Below are positions 1-5,343 of a stretch of DNA of 7,501 bases, one piece after another (position 1 is the first letter of the stretch; every line of letters begins with the position of its first letter). A program made the translations under genes and the position numbers. The notes beneath the pieces were generated by a model, which did no database searches, was not told the origin of the DNA, and saw only the letters and a list, made by a program, of their open reading frames with translations. The DNA comes from Lachnoclostridium sp. UBA1241 (GTDB lineage Bacteria > Bacillota > Clostridia > Lachnospirales > Lachnospiraceae), in assembly GCA_002308955.1 (NCBI GenBank), contig DBWJ01000066.1:1-7501 (forward strand), in the 5' to 3' direction.

Positions 1-410
1 TGGGATCTCCTCAGATGAACTTCCTGGATTGCCTTGTTTCTGTTGAGGGCGGCGATGTATACCTGAACTTCGGTTCCAACCGTATCCTTGTTCCCGAAGC
101 AAGAGCTAAGAAGCTCATTGACGGCGGATATGAAGACAGAGAAGTTGTTCTCGGCATTCGTCCTGAGGACATCAAGGACAACGAAGACTTCATCATGGCT
201 CATCCGGAAGCTTCCTTCGCTGCTACCGTTCGTGTATACGAGCTTCTCGGCGCAGAAGTATTCCTGTACTTCTCCGTTGATGATTACGATATCACCGCTC
301 GTGTTGATCCTCGTACGACTGCAAGACCCGGCGATACCATCACCATCGCTATGGACCTTGCTAAGATGCATGTCTTCGATAAAGAGACTGAGCAGATCAT
401 CACTCACTAA
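1..410 (+). CDS. ugpC: Sugar ABC transporter ATP-binding protein, UgpC/MsmX type (C-terminal part)
   Basis: The 5' end lies outside the window; the reading frame is already open at base 3 and gives 135 residues before TAA at 408-410. The nucleotide-binding domain (Walker A, signature, Walker B) is not included. What remains is the C-terminal OB-fold/TOBE regulatory region typical of MalK/MsmX/UgpC ATPases: the opening GSPQMNF, then VLGIRPEDI, the LLGAEVFLY strand, ARVDPRTTA, and a DLAKMHVFDKETE end. These cytoplasmic ATPases power importers of oligosaccharides or glycerol phosphate and are often shared by several permease sets. The substrate cannot be told from this fragment. A hairpin terminator follows the stop, so this is probably the last gene of its transcript. 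Confidence 0.93.
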   Translation, partial: GSPQMNFLDCLVSVEGGDVYLNFGSNRILVPEARAKKLIDGGYEDREVVLGIRPEDIKDNEDFIMAHPEASFAATVRVYELLGAEVFLYFSVDDYDITARVDPRTTARPGDTITIAMDLAKMHVFDKETEQIITH

Positions 411-426
411 TTGTTTTGCCATTTCG

Positions 427-457
427 CAGGGACTGCTTCGGCAGTCCCTGTTTTGTT
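427..457 (+). terminator. Rho-independent terminator after the sugar ATPase gene
   Basis: A perfect 10-bp stem (427-436 pairing with 441-450, arm CAGGGACTGC) is closed by a stable TTCG tetraloop and followed by TTTTGTT. It starts 16 bases after the upstream stop. Its T tract directly touches the Shine-Dalgarno site of the next gene, leaving no room for a promoter between them. Confidence 0.9.
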
Positions 458-465
458 AAGGGGAG
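458..465 (+). promoter_or_regulatory. Ribosome binding site of the transglutaminase-like lipoprotein gene
   Basis: AAGGGGAG lies 4 bases before ATG 470. It fixes the start at 470 rather than at the in-frame TTG at 416, which sits before the terminator hairpin and would place a non-signal sequence ahead of the lipoprotein signal peptide. Confidence 0.8.
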
Positions 466-469
466 AAAA

Positions 470-1759
470 ATGAAACACCGTAAAAGAATAATCGCGCTTC
501 TTCTTGCCGCACTGATGCTGTGTTCCTTCGCGGCTTGCGAAAAGAAGGATGAGAAAACAAAGGAAAAGAAGAAAACATACGGAGACGTTACCGCTTTCGA
601 GGTTTGTATGTCGGCAGTCTTCAGCCAGCATGGATTTGCCGGAGGAAGTGTCGAGCAATTCTCAATCGAGGATGACGATTCCGTTTTTGATATCGTATAC
701 GGAGACGCGAACCTTGCGGACTACATGACGGATTTCTATTATGCCGGTTCCGCGGGCGGTACTGCCGATGAGGTTGCGGTTGCAATCGTACAGAAGGAAG
801 AGAACCGGAGCAAGCTAAAGAAGGCCTTTGAGGACCGTTTAGAGAGTCGTATTGCCGCCTTCACCGGATATGAGCCATTGGAGGTTGAGAAGCTTAAGAA
901 GGGTAAGATTCTTGAGTACGACCGCTATATCATCTTCCTCGTGTGCGACAATCCGGAAGCTGCGGTTCCCGCCATCGAGAGAGCGCTTGCGGAGGATTAC
1001 GTTCCGAAGTATATAAGTCCTTCCAATCTGGCTACGCCGACTCCGACACCGACGCCGAGCCCGACGCCGAGACCGGTGAATCCGCATGTTGAACCTTCAC
1101 CGGAGCCGGACCTTACAAAGCACTATAACGAGAATTACGAAGTGGGTTACAATCCGCTTATAATAGAAGCTTATAAGACCGGAAACCGCGACCTGCTTAC
1201 CGAGAATGAAGACCTGTGGCTTTATGATACGTGTTCGCAGATCCTTGAGGATCTCCTCGGCGGAAAGGAACTCACGTTCCTGCAGGCGGAGAAGGCGATT
1301 TACAAGTATATCGTGCAGCATGTGGATTACGATTACGGGCACTATTCGATCGAAGGGCAGCAGCTGAATTCCGATAATCCGATCGGAGCGCTGTACACGG
1401 GCCTCGGAATCTGCACCGGCTATTCGACGACGTTTAACCTTCTGTGCTCCATGATCGGCATGGAGGTTATCAACGTGGGCGGCTCCGCTTACGCGGAACG
1501 GGAAGAGCACGGATGGAACATGATCCATATCGGGGATTACTGGTATTACGTGGATCCCTGCTGGGGATGGAACGGATCCGGCTATTACAATTTTTCGTAC
1601 CTGAATCAGACGGAAAAGTATATGATTTCCACGGAGCATTACTGGAACAAGGCGGGACTTCCGGAAGCGGATGTGTACAGCTATGAAGACCGGCTTGAGA
1701 TCGGCTTCGAAAAGGAGCCTGAGGATGACCCCAGAGTGGCGAAGATTTGGGTTCCTTAA
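470..1759 (+). CDS. Lipoprotein with DUF4358-like and transglutaminase-like domains
   Basis: 429 residues from ATG 470. Residues 1-23 form a lipoprotein signal peptide: basic MKHRKR, a Leu/Ala-rich core and a lipobox FAAC with Cys23 as the expected lipidation site. A Lys/Glu-rich tether follows. Residues about 40-185 resemble DUF4358 (YGD element, ADEVAVAIVQ strand, long amphipathic helix, then YEPLEVEKL and a final hydrophobic strand). Residues about 189-205 are a Thr-Pro/Ser-Pro linker. Residues about 275-375 are a transglutaminase-like (papain-fold) domain with Cys315 in GICTGYS, His347 in EHGWNMI and Asp362 in YVDPCW, so the triad looks complete. The protein should sit on the outer membrane face. 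In bacteria such domains may be proteases, cross-linkers or peptidoglycan-modifying enzymes; the actual reaction cannot be assigned. The DUF4358 call is from memory of the family pattern and is less certain than the transglutaminase call. Terminators flank the gene on both sides. Confidence 0.88.
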   Translation: MKHRKRIIALLLAALMLCSFAACEKKDEKTKEKKKTYGDVTAFEVCMSAVFSQHGFAGGSVEQFSIEDDDSVFDIVYGDANLADYMTDFYYAGSAGGTADEVAVAIVQKEENRSKLKKAFEDRLESRIAAFTGYEPLEVEKLKKGKILEYDRYIIFLVCDNPEAAVPAIERALAEDYVPKYISPSNLATPTPTPTPSPTPRPVNPHVEPSPEPDLTKHYNENYEVGYNPLIIEAYKTGNRDLLTENEDLWLYDTCSQILEDLLGGKELTFLQAEKAIYKYIVQHVDYDYGHYSIEGQQLNSDNPIGALYTGLGICTGYSTTFNLLCSMIGMEVINVGGSAYAEREEHGWNMIHIGDYWYYVDPCWGWNGSGYYNFSYLNQTEKYMISTEHYWNKAGLPEADVYSYEDRLEIGFEKEPEDDPRVAKIWVP

Positions 1760-1771
1760 TGATGTAACATT

Positions 1772-1813
1772 TCGGGACGGGAGAGCGTTTCTCCCGTCCC
1801 GGTTTTTTGTTGT
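1772..1813 (+). terminator. Rho-independent terminator after the lipoprotein gene
   Basis: A 12-bp perfect stem (1773-1784 with 1790-1801, arm CGGGACGGGAGA) with a 5-base loop is followed by six T and then GTTGTTT. It starts 13 bases after the stop at 1759 and isolates the lipoprotein gene from the regulator downstream. Confidence 0.93.
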
Positions 1814-1844
1814 TTACAGGGGCTTTCGGCAAACTGTGTTCCTT

Positions 1845-1864
1845 TTGTGACCAATCTGTAACAA
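1845..1864 (+). repeat. Imperfect inverted repeat upstream of the regulator promoter
   Basis: TTGTGAC (1845-1851), a 6-base spacer and GTAACAA (1858-1864) form an inverted repeat with one mismatch. A related TTGTGTCAC begins immediately after it at 1865. The position, just upstream of the predicted -35, suits a protein-binding site, but this is inference only. Confidence 0.4.
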
Positions 1865-1866
1865 TT

Positions 1867-1902
1867 GTGTCACCAAGGCATTTTTTTCTTGCCTATTGAC
1901 AC
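1867..1902 (+). repeat. Interrupted inverted repeat overlapping the -35 region
   Basis: The left part GTGTCA (1867-1872) and AGGCA (1876-1880) is mirrored by TGCCT (1890-1894) and TGACAC (1897-1902), around a T-rich centre (1881-1889). Eleven pairs are perfect, with a short unpaired interior of 3 and 2 bases. Because the right arm covers the proposed -35 box, it could be an operator. It could alternatively be a weak hairpin if transcription starts further upstream. Confidence 0.5.
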
Positions 1903-1917
1903 CGAAAATGTTAGAAT
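1889..1917 (+). promoter_or_regulatory. Putative sigma-A-type promoter of the PucR-like regulator
   Basis: TTGCCT (1889-1894), a 17-base spacer and TAGAAT (1912-1917), preceded by an extended -10 TG at 1909-1910. Transcription would start near 1924 and give a leader of about 64 bases before ATG 1988. A perfect TTGACA at 1896-1901 also exists but lies only 10 bases from this -10 and has no good -10 at 17 bases, so TTGCCT is preferred as the -35. Confidence 0.55.
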
Positions 1918-1987
1918 AGCACTGGGTTTAAATGGGTCTATATGTGCCATAAAACCTGAATTCGGGAAAGGTCCGGTAGGCAACTTT

Positions 1988-3076
1988 ATGATTTCAAATC
2001 AGATATTGCAGAATACGATCGACGGAATGAAATCGATCACGCGGGTCGACCTGTGCGTGATGGATACGGAAGGAAAGCCGCTCGCTTCCACCATGAATAA
2101 TACGGACAATTACGAGTCAATGGTGTCGGCATTTGCCGATTCCCAGGCGGACAGCCAGGTAATCTCGGAATGTCAGTTCTTTAAGGTCTATGACGACCAT
2201 CAGCTGGAATACATTCTGCTTGCCCGTGGGGACTCCGACGATGTTTACATGGTCGGCAAGCTGGCAACGTTCCAGATTCAGAATCTTCTTGTTGCGTACA
2301 AGGAGCGTTTTGACAAGGATAACTTCATCAAGAACCTGCTTCTTGACAACCTGCTTCTCGTGGACATCTATAACCGCGCCAAGAAGCTGCATATCGAGAC
2401 GGATGCCAAACGTGTGGTTTACCTGATCGAGACGAAGAACGAGAAGGATACGAACGCGCTTGAGACCGTACGTACGCTTTTCGCCGGCAAGCCCCGTGAT
2501 TTCATCACGGCCGTGGATGAGCGGAACATCATCATTGTCAAGGAACTGAAGCAGAACGAGGGTTACGATAACCTGATGAACACCGCCAAGGTGATCGTCG
2601 ACATGCTGAATACCGAAGCAATGAGTAAGGTACATGTGGCATACGGAACCATCGTCAATGAGATTAAGGACATCTCGCGGTCGTATAAGGAAGCCAAGAT
2701 GGCTCTCGACGTAGGAAAGATTTTCTACAGCGAACGCAAGGTTGTCGCTTACAATAACCTCGGAATCGGCCGTCTGATCTTCCAGCTGCCGATGCCGCTC
2801 TGCAAGATGTTTATCCGTGAGATTTTCGACGGCAAGTCGCCGGATGATTTCGACGAAGAGACTCTTGTTACGATCAACAAGTTCTTTGAGAACAGCCTGA
2901 ACGTTTCCGAAACGTCCAGAGAGCTTTATATCCACAGAAACACGCTCGTGTACCGGTTAGACAAGCTCCAGAAGAGCACCAACCTGAACCTGCGCGTGTT
3001 CGATGACGCCATTACCTTCAAGATCGCCCTTATGGTCGTAAAGTACATGAAGTACATGGAGAGTCTGGAGAATTAA
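1988..3076 (+). CDS. PucR/CdaR-family transcriptional regulator
   Basis: 362 residues from ATG 1988, which has a weak site GGTAGG seven bases upstream. The frame is open back to TTG 1865, but that start would place the promoter and inverted repeat inside the gene. Residues 1 to about 115 form a mixed alpha/beta sensor-like region; VDLCVMDTEGKPLAST recalls sugar-diacid-recognition or PAS-like input domains, but the ligand is unknown. Residues about 115-270 resemble the degenerate GGDEF-like domain of CdaR/PucR regulators (VHVAYGTIVNEIKDISRSYK followed by an EAKMAL helix). Residues about 300-352 are the PucR C-terminal helix-turn-helix: NSLNVSETSRELYIHRNTLV then YRLDKL, a very characteristic pattern. 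It should be a cytoplasmic DNA-binding activator or repressor. It lies 39 bases upstream of ftsE on the same strand without a terminator between, so it may be co-transcribed with the division genes. Target genes are not known. Confidence 0.88.
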   Translation: MISNQILQNTIDGMKSITRVDLCVMDTEGKPLASTMNNTDNYESMVSAFADSQADSQVISECQFFKVYDDHQLEYILLARGDSDDVYMVGKLATFQIQNLLVAYKERFDKDNFIKNLLLDNLLLVDIYNRAKKLHIETDAKRVVYLIETKNEKDTNALETVRTLFAGKPRDFITAVDERNIIIVKELKQNEGYDNLMNTAKVIVDMLNTEAMSKVHVAYGTIVNEIKDISRSYKEAKMALDVGKIFYSERKVVAYNNLGIGRLIFQLPMPLCKMFIREIFDGKSPDDFDEETLVTINKFFENSLNVSETSRELYIHRNTLVYRLDKLQKSTNLNLRVFDDAITFKIALMVVKYMKYMESLEN

Positions 3077-3106
3077 AAAAGTATTATCAGTAATTGTTAA
3101 ACAAGT

Positions 3107-3111
3107 GGAGG
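3107..3111 (+). promoter_or_regulatory. Ribosome binding site of ftsE
   Basis: GGAGG lies 4 bases before ATG 3116. It supports translation from this far-upstream ATG and therefore the reality of the long N-terminal extension, as no comparable site with a start codon occurs just before the ATPase domain. Confidence 0.8.
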
Positions 3112-3115
3112 CAAA

Positions 3116-4405
3116 ATGACAGAAGAGAAAGACGTCTTAACGACTGCCGGTTCCGAAGGGTCCGGCGTGTCGGATTCCGTTACGGACGCTTGGAAAGCGG
3201 TAGCCGAAGCGCAGGCTGCTACGGCAGATGCGATCGCGAACGCGGAAGCAGCCCTTAAGGGCATGGCTTCCGGAGCGGAAACCGCGGCGGAGACAGCCGG
3301 AGAGACCGTTACGGAGGATATCGAGGCCGCAGCGGACGCAGTTACGGAACATGCTACGGAAACTGTTGCAGAAACCGTTTCGGAGGTTTCCGACACTACG
3401 GATGCCATAAGCGCGGAAGCAGAGGAAGAAGCTTTAGCATGGGCTGCGGCAACCGAGGAATTGGATAAAGCCGCAGAAGCTGCTCTTGATACGAAGGAGG
3501 ACACTTCGAAGGCGGGCGGTGATTCCTTTGCGGAACTCCTTGCAATCGCCGAGAAGGCAAGCGGAGCTTCCACGGAGGAACTCAGAAGAGCACAGGAGAG
3601 TGCCGGACTCATTAAGGAACCGGAGCAGCTTTCCTTAGATCTTCCGGAAGAACCTCAGAAAGAAGCATACGATATCGATGCAGCCCGTGAGAACTACGAA
3701 GCGGAACAGCCGGTTATCGTTTTTGATCATGTACATAAGGAATACGAAGGACAGGTTGAGGACAGCGTCGCATTGGTGGATGTTTCCTTCTCCATCAAGA
3801 AGGGTGAGTTCGTATTCATCGTCGGTCCTTCCGGATCCGGTAAATCCACGATGATCCGTCTGATGATGCGTGAGATTTCCCCTTCGGGCGGAAAGATTTA
3901 CATTGCCGGCAAGAACCTTGCGAAGCTTCGCCGCCGTCATGTATCAAAGTACCGCCGTAACATCGGAATCGTGTTCCAGGATTTCCGCCTGCTTCCGGAC
4001 CGGAACGTGTTCGATAACGTGGCATTTGCCCAGAGAGTTGTCGGCGCGCGCAAGAGAGACATCCCCAAGGAAGTGTCGAAGGTGCTTCATCTCGTAGGAC
4101 TTTCGCAGAAGTACAAGAGCTTCCCGAATGAGCTGTCGGGCGGTGAGCAGCAGCGTGTCGCAATCGCGAGAGCGCTTGTCAATAACCCGATGATCATTCT
4201 CGCGGACGAGCCTACCGGTAACCTGGATCCGCAGAATTCCCTTGAAATCATGTCCCTTCTCGAAGAGATCAACCGCCGCGGTACGACGGTCGTTATCGTA
4301 ACCCATGACCAGGCGGTTGTAGACCAGATGCAGAAGCGCGTAGTCGTTCTGCAGGAAGGTACGATTGTCGAGGACAACAAGAAGGGAGGATACGGCCTTG
4401 GATAG
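3116..4405 (+). CDS. ftsE: Cell-division ATP-binding protein FtsE with a long acidic N-terminal extension
   Basis: 429 residues. Residues about 200-429 are a normal-length FtsE ATPase: Walker A GPSGSGKST (237-245), Q-loop Gln288 in VFQDFRLL (the FQDFRLL form typical of FtsE), signature LSGGEQQ (340-346), Walker B MIILADEP with Asp364/Glu365, D-loop GNLDP and switch His397. FtsE binds FtsX at the inner membrane face and couples ATP hydrolysis to control of septal peptidoglycan hydrolysis. Residues 1-199 are atypical: Ala/Glu/Thr/Ser-rich, about 50 acidic against about 12 basic residues by hand count, no signal peptide or membrane segment, probably helical or disordered. The extension is in one uninterrupted frame with the ATPase; reading back from residue 200 there is no ATG, GTG or TTG codon until about residue 117, so a conventional short start is not available. 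The stop overlaps the ftsX start. Confidence is very high for FtsE; the role of the extension is unknown. Confidence 0.95.
   Translation: MTEEKDVLTTAGSEGSGVSDSVTDAWKAVAEAQAATADAIANAEAALKGMASGAETAAETAGETVTEDIEAAADAVTEHATETVAETVSEVSDTTDAISAEAEEEALAWAAATEELDKAAEAALDTKEDTSKAGGDSFAELLAIAEKASGASTEELRRAQESAGLIKEPEQLSLDLPEEPQKEAYDIDAARENYEAEQPVIVFDHVHKEYEGQVEDSVALVDVSFSIKKGEFVFIVGPSGSGKSTMIRLMMREISPSGGKIYIAGKNLAKLRRRHVSKYRRNIGIVFQDFRLLPDRNVFDNVAFAQRVVGARKRDIPKEVSKVLHLVGLSQKYKSFPNELSGGEQQRVAIARALVNNPMIILADEPTGNLDPQNSLEIMSLLEEINRRGTTVVIVTHDQAVVDQMQKRVVVLQEGTIVEDNKKGGYGLG
4384..4390 (+). promoter_or_regulatory. Ribosome binding site of ftsX inside the ftsE 3' end
   Basis: GGGAGGA lies 7 bases before TTG 4398. 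It selects TTG 4398 over the earlier in-frame TTG at 4365, which has no such site and would add a non-conserved 11-residue N-terminus. Confidence 0.78.
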
Positions 4406-5312
4406 TTTATTTTATAACATCGGGCAGGGCCTGAAGAACATCCGCCGTAACCGTATGTTCTCCTTCGCGTCCGTACTGACCATGACAACCTGTCTGTTCC
4501 TGTTCGGCGTCGTTTTCTTCATCGTGACCAACCTCCGGTTCATGATCCGTGAGGCAGAGTCCAATGTCGGTATCACGATCTTCTTCAATGATGACATTAC
4601 CGAAACCGAGAAGGCGGAGCTGTTAAACCGCATCACCGCGATGGAAGGCGTTAAGAGCGTCAAGTACATCTCCGGCGAAGCGGCTTGGAAGAACTTCATT
4701 AAAAACTACCTGACCGACCCCGAGCTTCTGGAGTCGTTCGGCGATGAGAACCCGCTTGAGAAATCGTCCTCCTTCGAAATCTTCTTCGAGACCGTGGAGG
4801 ATCAGGGCAAACTCGTTGACGACATCAAGGTTCTGCCGAAGGTGCGGCAGGTAAATGACACAAGCGCCCTTGTTAAGACGCTTACAAGAACCAACCGGAT
4901 CATCAGTATCAGCTCCAGTGTATTGATCGGACTTCTTCTGGTCATCGCCCTGTTCCTGATCAGCACGACCATCAGCGTCGGCGTTTCGGTCCGGAAGAAC
5001 GAGATATCCATTATGCACCTGATTGGAGCAACCGACCGCTTTATCCGCTTCCCGTTCATCGTGGAAGGAATTACTCTCGGACTCCTCGGTGCGGCGATTC
5101 CGCTTGCGATTCTGTATCTTGTATACTACAAGGTCATCGAATTCATCGGAACGAAATTTACCGGTCTTTTCTCATCCGGTATGGACGTTGTGTCGGTATA
5201 TGACGTATTCGCGCAGCTGTCCCCGTTGATTGTCGGAATCGGAATCGGACTCGGTTTCCTCGGAAGTTACTTCACGATGAACCGGGAACTCAGAAAGATC
5301 CGTCACATTTGA
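4398..5312 (+). CDS. ftsX: Cell-division permease-like protein FtsX
   Basis: 304 residues from TTG 4398, a usual FtsX length. The N-terminus MDSLFYNIGQGLKNIRRNR is the family's cytoplasmic amphipathic start. The first membrane segment spans about 22-44. The large extracellular loop (about 45-167) begins NLRFMIREAE and contains VGITIFFNDDITE, the EGVKSVKYISGEAAW strand-helix and the Phe-rich SSSFEIFFETVED part; in relatives this loop contacts the partner hydrolase. Three more membrane segments follow at roughly 168-195, 213-238 and 268-295, with the FtsX-typical VRKNEISIMHLIGAT cytoplasmic loop between the second and third. The C-terminus ends in basic RELRKIRHI. The gene overlaps the ftsE stop by 8 bases, implying translational coupling and matched amounts of the two subunits. 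It transmits FtsE ATPase cycles across the membrane to the coiled-coil hydrolase encoded next. Confidence 0.95.
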   Translation: MDSLFYNIGQGLKNIRRNRMFSFASVLTMTTCLFLFGVVFFIVTNLRFMIREAESNVGITIFFNDDITETEKAELLNRITAMEGVKSVKYISGEAAWKNFIKNYLTDPELLESFGDENPLEKSSSFEIFFETVEDQGKLVDDIKVLPKVRQVNDTSALVKTLTRTNRIISISSSVLIGLLLVIALFLISTTISVGVSVRKNEISIMHLIGATDRFIRFPFIVEGITLGLLGAAIPLAILYLVYYKVIEFIGTKFTGLFSSGMDVVSVYDVFAQLSPLIVGIGIGLGFLGSYFTMNRELRKIRHI

Positions 5313-5331
5313 CGCGATAGTGTTTTCAAAT

Positions 5332-5338
5332 GGGAGAG
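5332..5338 (+). promoter_or_regulatory. Ribosome binding site of the M23 peptidase gene
   Basis: GGGAGAG lies 5 bases before ATG 5344 and supports that start over the in-frame GTG at 5320, which would add eight residues before the basic start of the signal sequence. Confidence 0.75.
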
Positions 5339-5343
5339 AAAGA

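Noticed and set aside
1896..1901. Perfect TTGACA as the -35 box
   Set aside because: Only 10 bases separate it from the TAGAAT -10, and no -10-like hexamer lies 16-18 bases downstream. It is more likely part of the inverted repeat.
1865..1987. Extended regulator start at TTG 1865
   Set aside because: It would put the predicted promoter and the inverted repeat inside the coding region, has no good SD, and the added 41 residues resemble no known domain. ATG 1988 is preferred.
2117..2935. Minus-strand open frame (272 codons) opposite the PucR-like regulator
   Set aside because: No recognisable domain or ribosome site; the + strand has a full PucR helix-turn-helix and coherent domain order.
3077..3115. 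Separate ftsE promoter using TATTAT at 3082-3087
   Set aside because: The hexamer is close to a -10, but nothing like TTGACA lies 15-19 bases upstream and there is no extended TG. Not strong enough to annotate.
3097..3612. Minus-strand open frame opposite the FtsE extension
   Set aside because: Considered as an alternative to the extension being coding on the + strand. Its product is a low-complexity Ser/Ala/Val string expected from antisense of Glu/Ala/Thr codons, and the + frame has a good SD and runs directly into the ATPase.
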